NCBI RefSeq assembly: GCF_025628885.1
Contig: NZ_JAOTIF010000001.1
Location: 434,001 to 498,000 of the forward strand
DNA from: Paraflavisolibacter caeni
GTDB lineage: Bacteria; Bacteroidota; Bacteroidia; Chitinophagales; Chitinophagaceae
Reading direction: 5' to 3'
DNA length: 64,000 nt
The translations under genes and the position numbers were made by a program. Below are positions 1-7,758 of this stretch, piece after piece. Numbering within the stretch: position 1 is the stretch's first letter; every line of letters starts with the position of its first letter. The notes under the pieces were generated by a model, which was not told the origin of the DNA, searched no databases, and was given only the letters and a program-made list of their open reading frames with translations.

Positions 1-41
1 GTATTAAGTTAGGAATAAGTAAATATCCTTTATCCAAAGAG

Positions 42-68
42 AAGACCGGCTTATGGGCCGGTCTTTTT
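42..68 (+). terminator. Rho-independent terminator of a gene left of the window
   Basis: A 9-bp perfect stem (AAGACCGGC / GCCGGTCTT) with a 6-base loop is followed by a T run on the plus strand. It most likely ends a plus-strand gene outside the window. It may also act on ffh, which converges from the right, but the T run is weak in that direction. Confidence 0.75.
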
Positions 69-96
69 AATTCAATAGAAACAGTATCAAAATTTA

Positions 97-1419
97 TTAT
101 CCCCTCATTCCCGGCATCATTCTTCCCATTGGCATTTTATTCATCATCTTCATCATTTCGCGCATTTGCTCAAACTGCTTCATGAAGGCGTTTACTTCGG
201 CAATATCTTTTCCGCTGCCGTTGGCAATGCGTTTACGGCGGCTGCCGTCGATGACATCAGGATTGGCACGTTCGTAAGGAGTCATTGAATTGATCATGGC
301 TTCAACGCCTTTAAAGGCATCGTCGCTAATATCGATATCCTTAATTGCCTTGCCAACGCCAGGGATCATGGCCATCAGGTCTTTCAGGTTACCCATACGT
401 TTGATTTGCTCCAGTTGTTGTTTGAAGTCGGCAAAGTCGAACTGGTTTTTGCGGATCTTTTTTTCCAGTTTGCGGGCCTGTTCCTCGTCAAACTCCATTT
501 GGGCTTTTTCTACCAGTGTGGTAATATCACCCATGCCGAGTATACGTTGTGCCATCCGTTCGGGATAAAACACATCGAGGGTATCCAATTTTTCACCGCT
601 ACTGATAAACTTGATAGGTTTATCGACAGTATACTTAATAGACAGTGCTGCACCACCGCGGGTATCACCATCCAGCTTTGTCAGCACAACGCCGGTGAAG
701 TCGAGTCTGTCGTTGAATGCCTTTGCCGTGTTTACAGCATCCTGACCGGTCATGCTATCAACGACGAACAGGATTTCCTGAGGATTTACGGCGGCTTTAA
801 TATTGGCCACTTCGGTCATCATTGCCTCGTCGATTGCCAAGCGGCCTGCAGTATCAATGATCACTACATTTTTGTTTTTGCTGCGACTATCGCGTATTGC
901 ATTCTGGGCTATTTCTACCGGGTTTTTATTTTCCGGTTCGATGTGAACATCAATGCCTATCTGCTCGCCTAAAACGCGTAACTGTTCCATCGCGGCAGGG
1001 CGGTAAACGTCGGCTGCCACCAAAATAGGAGACAATCCTTTGCGCTTTTTAAGATAGTTGGCCAGTTTGCCACTGAAAGTGGTTTTACCACTACCTTGCA
1101 AGCCAGCGATCAGAATGACAGCGGGGGCGCCTTTTGCATTAAATTCTGCTGCGTCTCCTCCCATCAGTTCTACCAGTTCATCTTTTACGATCTTTACCAT
1201 TAACTGGCTTGGACTGATGGCATTGATCACTTTTTCGCCTTCAGCTTTAGTCTTTACGGTGTCTGTGAACTCCTTTGCAATTTTATAGTTTACGTCAGCA
1301 TCCACCAATGCACGGCGTATTTCTTTAAGTGTGGATGCAATATTAAGTTCAGTGATTTTATGTTCTCCCTTTAACTGTTTAAAGGCGCCATCTAATCGTT
1401 CCTGTAATGATTCAAACAT
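97..1419 (-). CDS. ffh: Signal recognition particle protein Ffh (SRP54)
   Basis: Ffh is the GTPase of the signal recognition particle. It binds 4.5S RNA and hydrophobic signal sequences as they leave the ribosome and docks with FtsY to deliver inner-membrane proteins. The 440 residues show the order N domain (about 1-90), G domain with P-loop GLQGSGKTT at 106-114, then DTAGR and TKLDGD motifs, and a C-terminal M domain (about 300-440) ending in a methionine-rich stretch (MREMMKMMNKMPMGRMMPG). Length is normal for the family. It lies downstream of the sigma gene on the same strand, separated by about 110 bases that hold an inverted repeat, so it probably has its own promoter. Identification is secure. 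Confidence 0.98.
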   Translation of the reverse strand: MFESLQERLDGAFKQLKGEHKITELNIASTLKEIRRALVDADVNYKIAKEFTDTVKTKAEGEKVINAISPSQLMVKIVKDELVELMGGDAAEFNAKGAPAVILIAGLQGSGKTTFSGKLANYLKKRKGLSPILVAADVYRPAAMEQLRVLGEQIGIDVHIEPENKNPVEIAQNAIRDSRSKNKNVVIIDTAGRLAIDEAMMTEVANIKAAVNPQEILFVVDSMTGQDAVNTAKAFNDRLDFTGVVLTKLDGDTRGGAALSIKYTVDKPIKFISSGEKLDTLDVFYPERMAQRILGMGDITTLVEKAQMEFDEEQARKLEKKIRKNQFDFADFKQQLEQIKRMGNLKDLMAMIPGVGKAIKDIDISDDAFKGVEAMINSMTPYERANPDVIDGSRRKRIANGSGKDIAEVNAFMKQFEQMREMMKMMNKMPMGRMMPGMRG

Positions 1420-1448
1420 TTATTGAGGTTTTATACATTAAAATAAAT

Positions 1449-1496
1449 AACCGTGGATTGCCGGGCCTCAATTGAGTGCTCCGTCCGTCCACGGTT
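1449..1496 (-). terminator. Inverted repeat between the sigma gene and ffh, possible terminator
   Basis: AACCGTGGA (1449-1457) and TCCACGGTT (1488-1496) form a 9-bp perfect stem around a 30-base interior. On the minus strand the stem is followed by a T-rich run, so it could end the sigma-factor transcript. The long loop makes this less certain than the other terminators. Confidence 0.45.
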
Positions 1497-1531
1497 GCAA
1501 AAATAGGATGATAAGGGGATTTAATTTATTG

Positions 1532-2407
1532 TCAGGAACCCAAGAAAACGCGTAGTTCTTTTGCGCAATGGTTGGATTTCAGTTTTACAATTGCTTTATC
1601 CTTGATTTGGCGTACCCTTTCTCGCGTGAGATTATACCTTTGGCCAATGTCTTCCAGGCTAAGAGGGTGGTCTACACCAATGCCGAAGAAGTAGCAGATC
1701 ACTTCCTTTTGTCTTTCGGTAAGGGTTTCCAGATGCCGGTTTATTTCCATTTTCATTGATACGTGGTGGTCGAGGTATTCGTCCGTTTTTTCTGCATTGG
1801 GGTTTTCCAATATATCCAATAAAGTGCTTTCATCACCATCTGCGAAGGGGGAATCCACGCTAACGTGGCGGGCATTTGTGCCCAAGGAAGCGGAAACTTC
1901 ATCTGTTTCCAAGTCCAGCATTTCGGCCACTTCTTCCACTGAAGGTTCGCGTTCAAATTCCTGTTCCAGTTGTGAAAATGCTTTTTGTACGCGATTGGTC
2001 AGACCTACTTTATTTAAGGGCAGACGTACAATACGGGCCTGTTCGGCGATGGCCTGTAAAATGCTTTGGCGTATCCACCATACAGCATAGGAAATAAATT
2101 TAAAGCCCTTGGTTTCATCAAAACGGTGAGCTGCTTTAATAAGGCCCAGGTTGCCTTCATTAATCAGGTCGGGAAGTGTAAGTCCTTGATTTTGGTACTG
2201 TTTAGCTACAGAAACAACAAAGCGGAGATTTGCTTTTGTGAGTCGGTCCAAGGCTCTTTGATCGCCTTTTCTAATGAGGGAAGCGAGGCGGACTTCTTCT
2301 TCCGCTGAAATAAGGTCTACTTTACCGATTTCCTGAAGATACTTTTCTAAGCTTGGAGATTCACGATTGGTGATTGATTTCGTAATCTTTAGTTGACGCA
2401 TACTCAT
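1532..2407 (-). CDS. rpoD: Primary RNA polymerase sigma factor (RpoD/SigA, Bacteroidota type)
   Basis: This is the sigma-70 family housekeeping factor that directs RNA polymerase to promoters. At 291 residues it lacks region 1.1, as is normal for Bacteroidota primary sigma factors. Region 1.2 ([16 protein letters not shown]), region 2 ([18 protein letters not shown], then [14 protein letters not shown] and [10 protein letters not shown]), region 3, and region 4 with the helix-turn-helix [14 protein letters not shown] near the C-terminus are all visible. Two ATG codons lie two codons apart (2407 and 2401); relatives are often annotated from the second (MRQLKITKS). The enzyme recognises TTTG/TAnnTTTG promoters, which fits promoter-like sequences in this window. 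Confidence 0.96.
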   Translation of the reverse strand: MSMRQLKITKSITNRESPSLEKYLQEIGKVDLISAEEEVRLASLIRKGDQRALDRLTKANLRFVVSVAKQYQNQGLTLPDLINEGNLGLIKAAHRFDETKGFKFISYAVWWIRQSILQAIAEQARIVRLPLNKVGLTNRVQKAFSQLEQEFEREPSVEEVAEMLDLETDEVSASLGTNARHVSVDSPFADGDESTLLDILENPNAEKTDEYLDHHVSMKMEINRHLETLTERQKEVICYFFGIGVDHPLSLEDIGQRYNLTRERVRQIKDKAIVKLKSNHCAKELRVFLGS

Positions 2408-2643
2408 AGGGGTGTATTTAAGATGGTTATTTAAGGTTCTAGTTAAGGTTTGTGGTGTTTTGTAGGTTATTAGTCTTGGTTTTTCCTAAAATATCCATCA
2501 CACGGTGTTATAGCTGTTCCGGCTATAAGGATCGCGAAACTTGATTAAAAATATGGAAAGGTCTGATTCCTCCAAAATTTATTTTAATGAAAAGTGAAAA
2601 AATTGTTTTTTAGGACAAAAGGCGATAATTTATTGAAAAAAAT

Positions 2644-2673
2644 TTTGGCGGATTAATAATTTTTCTATTATTG
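2644..2673 (+). promoter_or_regulatory. Candidate promoter for the START-like gene
   Basis: TTTG (2644-2647), an 18-base spacer and TATTATTG (2666-2673) match the Bacteroidota -33/-7 pattern TTTG/TAnnTTTG with one mismatch in the -7 box. The spacing is slightly short, and the start codon follows 30 bases downstream. This is prediction only. Confidence 0.4.
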
Positions 2674-2702
2674 CAGCCCCCGAACTGTCCTAAAAAGATA
2701 AA

Positions 2703-3083
2703 ATGAGCAAAAAACAGCTATATACCTTAGAATATCCTGTGAGATGTTCGCCAACTATTTTGTATGAGTTTTTGTCAACACCCAGCGGCTTGCAAGAGTG
2801 GTTTGCTGATAAGGTTGATGAAAGAGATGGGGTGTTTAATTTTTCCTGGAACGGATCTAATGACACTGCAAAAGTAATCGAGCGTGAAGAAGAGAAATAT
2901 ATTCGCTTTCATTGGTCTCATGCTCCGGCAGAGGAATACTTTGAATTTAGAATTGAAAAATCTGAAGTAACCAATCAAACGATTCTTGTTATCAAGGATT
3001 TTGCTGAGAAAAGAGAAATTAAAGACCAGAGTATGTTGTGGGATTACCAGGTGAAGGATCTTTTCCATCGCCTTGGGAATTAA
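2703..3083 (+). CDS. START-like / SRPBCC domain protein
   Basis: The 126-residue protein has the compact fold signature of the SRPBCC (START/AHSA1-like) superfamily, which forms a helix-grip cavity for hydrophobic ligands. An early segment (VRCSPTILYEFLSTPSGLQEWFAD) resembles the first strand and the W-F-A motif of this group, followed by beta strands and a C-terminal helix (QVKDLFHRLG). There is no signal peptide, so it is cytoplasmic. It is divergent from the sigma gene and converges tightly with the next minus-strand gene (one base between stop codons). The ligand is unknown; small START-like proteins of this type are common and conserved in Bacteroidota. Confidence 0.75.
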   Translation: MSKKQLYTLEYPVRCSPTILYEFLSTPSGLQEWFADKVDERDGVFNFSWNGSNDTAKVIEREEEKYIRFHWSHAPAEEYFEFRIEKSEVTNQTILVIKDFAEKREIKDQSMLWDYQVKDLFHRLGN

Positions 3084-3084
3084 G

Positions 3085-3702
3085 TCAATACTTTTTTGAG
3101 TTTGTTTCGAAACAGAGTTGAAGGAACATTTTCCAGCTAATGAATAAATGGTTTGCTGCAACGGGCCAATCCATTAAAGGCCACTTTGCAGCAATTTTTA
3201 TATGATCCTGGCTACAATGTTCCTGGAATTGAATTTCAGGCATGGTGCTGATCTTTTTATAATTTGTTTCTTCAAAATGATGTTGCCAGGGATCAGCCTG
3301 AATGCCAATGAAGTAATCGCGACTGGATAAAAGCTGGTATTGATTTTCTATTTTGTTTCTAAAGGTTGTTGCATACTGGCCTGCCAAGTGTAAGGTGCTG
3401 CTGAAAAAATGTCCCCACCAGAACATGGTTCTTATGGCGAATGTGTTTGATTGGGTAAAAATTCTTGGATAGTCTAACACCAGGTAAGGTAACCCGAGGT
3501 AGTTCTCTCCTTTTGAAATTTTTGGGGGGATGGCAAAGATGTTGTTTGTATCATATTCAAAATTTGTTTCCAGCATTTCTGCCTGTAATTCTTCTAAAAG
3601 CAATTTTACCTGATGCAGGATTTTATTCTTCGTTAAAATAATAGAAGCATTACACATCAAATCCATCTCAGTGGGTGAAAGATGTATTTTTGTTTTCTTC
3701 AT
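3085..3702 (-). CDS. Conserved hypothetical protein, 205 residues
   Basis: I do not recognise this protein. It is soluble, with no signal peptide or membrane segment, and is rich in aromatic residues (FWWGHFFSS, DPWQHHFEE, LMDWP). The opening KKTKIHLSPTEMDLMCNASII predicts a helix, and an acidic helix EELQAEMLE follows. Composition and codon use match its neighbours, so it is probably a real lineage-specific gene, not a shadow. It is divergent from the LptF-type permease, with 32 bases between starts, so the two may share a regulatory region. No function can be assigned. Confidence 0.6.
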   Translation of the reverse strand: MKKTKIHLSPTEMDLMCNASIILTKNKILHQVKLLLEELQAEMLETNFEYDTNNIFAIPPKISKGENYLGLPYLVLDYPRIFTQSNTFAIRTMFWWGHFFSSTLHLAGQYATTFRNKIENQYQLLSSRDYFIGIQADPWQHHFEETNYKKISTMPEIQFQEHCSQDHIKIAAKWPLMDWPVAANHLFISWKMFLQLCFETNSKKY

Positions 3703-3734
3703 TATTTAAAATTAATTATTAAAGCAAGGCGCTG

Positions 3735-5180
3735 GTGTTTAAGAAATTAGATAAGCTGATCATAAAAGCATTTATCGGGCCATTTGTCGCTACGTTTTTT
3801 ATTGTGCTGATGGTATTGGTAATGCAGTTCTTTTGGTTGTATATAGATGACTTTGTAGGTAAAGGACTAAGCGCAGGTATCATACTGGAGTTTATTGGAT
3901 ATCAAAGTGCCTCATTGGTGCCGCTGGCATTACCATTGGCAGTTCTGCTTTCGTCTATTATGACCTTTGGGAACCTGGGTGAAAGTTATGAACTTGTCGC
4001 AATCAAGTCGGCTGGAATATCCCTATTGCGCTTCATGCAGCCCTTATTTATTGTTACTTTATTTATTTGTGGAATTGCGTTTTCTTTTGCCAATTACCTG
4101 ATCCCTGTTGCCAATTTGAAATCGAAAACGCTGCTTAATGATATTGTTTATGCCAAGCCTGCCTTTGACTTGAAAGAAGGTATTTTTTATGATAAACTTC
4201 CCGGATTTGCCATCAAGGTAGGAAAGAAGGGAGAGAATGACAGTACGATCAGTGATATTATCATATACGAAAAGACGAGTACGTTGCAGGACAATTTTAT
4301 CATTGCAGATCACGGCATCATGCGTGTTTCGGCTGATAAGCGTTTCCTGGAGTTCAATTTAAGAAATGGATGGCGCTACCAGGAGCGAGGCAATTCTTCC
4401 ACGGCTCAAACTGAATTCATCAGGCTAGGATTTAAGGAATACACTAAGCAATTTGATTTGAGTGCCCTTCAATTTCAGCGAACGGATGACAGCGTGTACA
4501 AGAACAATCATAGAATGCTGAGCATGCGTCAATTGTCCAGGGCCATTGATTCTATTAAAAAAGACAATGCAAAGTTTACCCAAAGAGTGAAAAGGGAGGT
4601 TTTGTATTCATGTGAGTTTCTGCCTTACCTGGACAGCAATTGGAAAGCTCCTAAAAAGCTGGCAGTTAAGAACATTCAACAGTTGATACCCGATTCAATC
4701 AAGTTATCAGTAAGGCAGAAAATATCAGGAACTATTGAATCGATGCGCTCAGTAAATGAAATGGTTAGTTCAGAGTATAAAGAGCAACAAAGGTACCTGA
4801 GACTGCACAAGATTGAGTGGCACCGGAAGATATCACTTTCACTGGCCTGCCTTGTTTTGTTTCTTATTGGTGCTCCTTTGGGTTCAATTATTCGAAAGGG
4901 AGGTTTAGGGAGTCCCCTGATATTTTCTATCATTTTCTTTATGGTGTTTTATTTTTTAGGCACTACGGGAGAAAAGTTTGCTAAAGAAGGTAAATGGCAG
5001 CCGATTGCAGGTATGTGGCTATCTACAGTGGTACTTGTACCTATTGGCATTTTCCTGATTGAAAAGGCGAGGAAGGATTCCCAGTTATTCAATAAGGAAG
5101 TTTATTTCCGTTTGTGGCGTAAGGGCCGTTCGTTTTTGAATTTGAAAAGAAGACAGGTGGCGGAGGATGACGGATTATAG
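3735..5180 (+). CDS. LptF/LptG-family permease (YjgP/YjgQ)
   Basis: These inner-membrane permeases, powered by the LptB ATPase, pull lipopolysaccharide out of the inner membrane toward the outer membrane. The 481 residues have three N-terminal membrane helices (about 14-35, 48-75, 98-125), a long periplasmic jellyroll-like middle with about 100 extra helical residues typical of Bacteroidota members, and three C-terminal helices. The opening KKLDKLIIKAFIGPF is the family N-terminal signature. The start is GTG at 3735; no suitable ATG is near. It cannot be decided from sequence alone whether it plays the LptF or the LptG role. The next gene starts about 50 bases downstream and may be cotranscribed. 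Confidence 0.88.
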   Translation: MFKKLDKLIIKAFIGPFVATFFIVLMVLVMQFFWLYIDDFVGKGLSAGIILEFIGYQSASLVPLALPLAVLLSSIMTFGNLGESYELVAIKSAGISLLRFMQPLFIVTLFICGIAFSFANYLIPVANLKSKTLLNDIVYAKPAFDLKEGIFYDKLPGFAIKVGKKGENDSTISDIIIYEKTSTLQDNFIIADHGIMRVSADKRFLEFNLRNGWRYQERGNSSTAQTEFIRLGFKEYTKQFDLSALQFQRTDDSVYKNNHRMLSMRQLSRAIDSIKKDNAKFTQRVKREVLYSCEFLPYLDSNWKAPKKLAVKNIQQLIPDSIKLSVRQKISGTIESMRSVNEMVSSEYKEQQRYLRLHKIEWHRKISLSLACLVLFLIGAPLGSIIRKGGLGSPLIFSIIFFMVFYFLGTTGEKFAKEGKWQPIAGMWLSTVVLVPIGIFLIEKARKDSQLFNKEVYFRLWRKGRSFLNLKRRQVAEDDGL

Positions 5181-5231
5181 ATGGGCGATAAGTTGGTGAG
5201 TTTCAAACTCCTATCTTTACAAAAACGACAT

Positions 5232-5978
5232 ATGGCGCCTTTAACTACCCGGAGGAAGTTTTTGATGAATTCAGCAAAAGCCGGCATTGGACTTTCAGTA
5301 GGAACGTCTTTACTTTCCAGTTGTTCACTCGTAAAGAAAACCAGCTACGGTGCGGATAAATTGATTACAGGTTTTCAGCAACAGCCATTACCTTACTCCT
5401 ATAATTCGTTGAGCGATGCTATAGATGGAGCTACGATGGAGATCCATTATACCAAACACGCAGCAGGTTATTCTGCCAATCTGCAAGATGCTGCAAAGAG
5501 TGAAGGGGTAAATATGACTCAGCCACTTGAAGAGACCCTGCGGCGTGTATCCAAATATTCCGCCAAGTTGCGTAATAATGCAGGCGGACATTATAATCAC
5601 GAACTTTTTTGGAAGCTGTTGTCACCCAACGGAGGTGGGGAGCCTGGCGGAAAGCTTGCTAAAGCGATCAATAACAGCTTTCATTCGTTTGACAGTTTTA
5701 AAACCCAATTCAGTGAGGCAGCCAAGAACTGCTTTGGTAGTGGTTGGGCATGGCTTGTAGTGGATGGTGATCATCAATTGCGCATTGGGTCAACGTCCGG
5801 CCAGGACAATCCTTTAATGGATGTTTCTGAATTTAAAGGGGTTCCCATTATGGGATTGGATGTATGGGAGCATGCTTATTACCTTCGCTATCAAAACAAA
5901 AGGGCCGATTATATTAATAATTGGTGGCGGGTAGTAGACTGGAAGTTTATTGAAGATCGTTATAATGCTGTAGTTTAA
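5232..5978 (+). CDS. Exported Fe/Mn superoxide dismutase with Tat-like lipoprotein signal
   Basis: Superoxide dismutase converts superoxide to oxygen and hydrogen peroxide. The catalytic part shows EIHYTKH (first metal histidine), GGHYNHELFW (second), and DVWEHAYYLRYQNKRADY (Asp and His ligands). I place the start at ATG 5232: from there the N-terminus reads TTRRKFLMNS, a twin-arginine motif, then a hydrophobic stretch and LLSSC, a lipobox. A further in-frame ATG at 5181 would bury the signal. The enzyme is therefore predicted to be exported folded and lipid-anchored, unlike the usual cytoplasmic form. Typical catalytic motifs have two adjacent histidines in the KHHxxY region; here it is KHAAGY. 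Confidence 0.9.
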   Translation: MAPLTTRRKFLMNSAKAGIGLSVGTSLLSSCSLVKKTSYGADKLITGFQQQPLPYSYNSLSDAIDGATMEIHYTKHAAGYSANLQDAAKSEGVNMTQPLEETLRRVSKYSAKLRNNAGGHYNHELFWKLLSPNGGGEPGGKLAKAINNSFHSFDSFKTQFSEAAKNCFGSGWAWLVVDGDHQLRIGSTSGQDNPLMDVSEFKGVPIMGLDVWEHAYYLRYQNKRADYINNWWRVVDWKFIEDRYNAVV

Positions 5979-6047
5979 ATTTATAGTAAGCTATATGAGG
6001 TCTGCGGGAAGAAAGAATAGTTATTATCATTAATTATATTATCATCA

Positions 6048-6443
6048 GTGAATACAAAAACAACCTGGAAGGGAGGACTTGCTTTTGAGAGCACATATAA
6101 AAACTCTTCCATCCATATTGACAGTAATAACGGATTTAGTCCTAAGGCCCTTTTATTAACTGGTTTGGCTGGATGTACGGGCGTTGATGTTGTCAGTATA
6201 CTTGAAAAAATGCGCGTTCCTTTTGCTGATTTGAAAATAGAAGTTCAGACCGAACAAACAGAATCGGATCCTAAGGTTTTCAAGGATTTGCATATCGTGT
6301 TCCGGCTCAAGACTGGTGAAGAGAACCGCGAAAAGGTAAAAAAGGCCATCGACTTGTCGCTGGAAAAGTATTGTGGTGTTGCAGCTATGCTTCGGAAAAA
6401 TTCATCTATTTCCTATATACTTGAATTAGAGCCTGAATTTTAG
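6048..6443 (+). CDS. OsmC family peroxiredoxin-like protein
   Basis: OsmC/Ohr proteins reduce organic hydroperoxides with a pair of cysteines. The 131 residues include Cys43 in LTGLAGCTGVDVV and Cys109 in EKYCGVAAML, the two positions expected for the redox pair. The protein is closest to the YhfA-like OsmC group rather than Ohr. The start is GTG at 6048 (no ATG in frame nearby). It sits between the exported superoxide dismutase and a redox-linked Rrf2 regulator plus peroxiredoxin, which supports an oxidative-stress role. Confidence 0.85.
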   Translation: MNTKTTWKGGLAFESTYKNSSIHIDSNNGFSPKALLLTGLAGCTGVDVVSILEKMRVPFADLKIEVQTEQTESDPKVFKDLHIVFRLKTGEENREKVKKAIDLSLEKYCGVAAMLRKNSSISYILELEPEF

Positions 6444-6495
6444 AAAAGCTAGTACCTTGCCTAGACTTTAGGTTTCGTTAAATTTTAATGAAAAT

Positions 6496-6942
6496 ATGCT
6501 TACAAAAAAGGCTTATTATGCTTTTCAAGCATTAACGCATCTTGTTGAGAAATATAATGATGGGCCAGTACTGATTTCTGAGATAGCAGAACAGAAAAAA
6601 ATACCATTGAAATTTTTAGAGAATATTTTGTTGCAGCTTAAAAATACGGGTGTTTTGGACAGCAAAAAGGGGAAAGGAGGGGGCTATTTTTTAAAAAATA
6701 AGCCTTCAGATACCCGAATTGCCACTGTTTTCAGGATGATTGATGGTCCTATAGCGATGCTGCCCTGCGTCAGTCTATACTTTTACCAGCGGTGTGAAAA
6801 CTGCAATGAAAAGTTCTGTGGACTGCACGATATTTTAGTGGAAGTGCGAGATGCGACTTTGAACATCCTGGAAAACAGGACTTTGGCGGATTTGGCACTT
6901 AAGGATAAGAACCCGGTGCTGCATTTAAAACCTTATAGTTAA
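6496..6942 (+). CDS. Rrf2 family transcriptional regulator with four-cysteine motif
   Basis: Rrf2 proteins are dimeric winged-helix regulators, often sensing Fe-S clusters, redox state or cysteine precursors (IscR, NsrR, CymR). The helix-turn-helix spans about residues 10-65 (LISEIAEQKKIPLKFLENIL, then the wing KGKGGGYFL). Four cysteines follow at 91, 100, 103 and 108, in a Cx8Cx2Cx4C arrangement. This differs from the three-cysteine IscR spacing but could bind a metal or cluster. It directly precedes a peroxiredoxin and cysH-cysD-cysN on the same strand, so it is the obvious candidate to control sulfate assimilation and peroxide defence; that link is inference. Confidence 0.88.
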   Translation: MLTKKAYYAFQALTHLVEKYNDGPVLISEIAEQKKIPLKFLENILLQLKNTGVLDSKKGKGGGYFLKNKPSDTRIATVFRMIDGPIAMLPCVSLYFYQRCENCNEKFCGLHDILVEVRDATLNILENRTLADLALKDKNPVLHLKPYS

Positions 6943-6961
6943 TATAAAGCAAGTCTACTCA

Positions 6962-6993
6962 TTTGGTAGGCTATTGTTTTTCGATTACTTTCG
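6962..6993 (+). promoter_or_regulatory. Candidate promoter for the peroxiredoxin gene
   Basis: TTTG (6962-6965), a 20-base spacer and TACTTTCG (6986-6993) match the Bacteroidota TTTG/TAnnTTTG promoter with one mismatch. Transcription would begin near 7000, just before the ATG at 7023, which argues against the longer reading frame that opens at 6963. Confidence 0.55.
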
Positions 6994-7022
6994 CACAATT
7001 ATTCACCATAAACATAACCAAC

Positions 7023-7664
7023 ATGTCATTACGTTTAGGGGATACAGCTCCCAATTTTAAAGCACAGACCACTGCGGGCGAAATTGACTTTTACGAATAT
7101 CTTGGTAACAACTGGGGTATTTTGTTCTCTCACCCTGCAGATTACACGCCTGTTTGTACAACAGAGCTGGGTAAAACAGCACTTTTGAAAAATGAATTTG
7201 AAAAACGTAATGTAAAAGTATTGGCAGTAAGTGTTGACCCATTGGATAAGCACTTAGGTTGGATTAAGGACATTAACGAAACTCAAAACTGTGAAGTTAA
7301 TTTCCCCATTATTGCTGATGAGGATAGGAAAGTAGCTACTTTGTACGACATGATCCACCCGAATGCCTCTGAAAACTTTACTGTCCGTTCCCTGTTCGTG
7401 ATTGGGCCTGATAAAAAAATAAAGCTGATGATCACGTATCCTGCTTCTACTGGTCGCAATTTCAATGAAGTATTGCGTGTAGTAGAGTCTTTGCAGCTGA
7501 CCGCTAATCATAGCGTGGCTACTCCAGCAGACTGGAAACATGGTGAAGATGTGATTGTTGTGCCAGCCGTAAGCACAGAAGATGCCATCCAGAAATTTCC
7601 TAAGGGAGTGAAGGTGATAAAGCCATACCTGCGCTATACGCCTCAGCCGAACCTGGACAATTAA
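7023..7664 (+). CDS. 1-Cys peroxiredoxin (Prx6-type)
   Basis: This thiol peroxidase reduces hydrogen peroxide and alkyl hydroperoxides. The start at ATG 7023 (MSLRLGDTAPNF) gives 213 residues, the usual length for bacterial Prx6 proteins. The peroxidatic Cys45 lies in HPADYTPVCTTELG, the family signature, followed by GWIKDI and the conserved arginine of RSLFVIGPDKKI. The extended C-terminal arm carries no resolving cysteine, which fits the 1-Cys mechanism. It sits between an Rrf2 regulator and the sulfate-assimilation genes, probably as its own transcription unit from a promoter at 6962-6993. Confidence 0.95.
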   Translation: MSLRLGDTAPNFKAQTTAGEIDFYEYLGNNWGILFSHPADYTPVCTTELGKTALLKNEFEKRNVKVLAVSVDPLDKHLGWIKDINETQNCEVNFPIIADEDRKVATLYDMIHPNASENFTVRSLFVIGPDKKIKLMITYPASTGRNFNEVLRVVESLQLTANHSVATPADWKHGEDVIVVPAVSTEDAIQKFPKGVKVIKPYLRYTPQPNLDN

Positions 7665-7693
7665 AAGGTTTAGGTTTTAATTTGCCATAACTT

Positions 7694-7732
7694 TTTGAAT
7701 GAACATTTATCGGAGTGCATCTTTGCACTCCG
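7694..7732 (+). promoter_or_regulatory. Candidate cysH promoter overlapped by a perfect palindrome
   Basis: TTTG (7694-7697), a 20-base spacer and CATCTTTG (7718-7725) match the Bacteroidota promoter pattern with one mismatch. A perfect 9-bp inverted repeat, CGGAGTGCA (7711-7719) and TGCACTCCG (7724-7732) with a 4-base TCTT loop, covers the -7 box. It could be an operator for the neighbouring Rrf2 protein or an RNA hairpin. A terminator for the upstream gene is less likely because no T run follows. Confidence 0.5.
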
Positions 7733-7758
7733 ATTTAATAAAAGCGACCTGCACTAAA

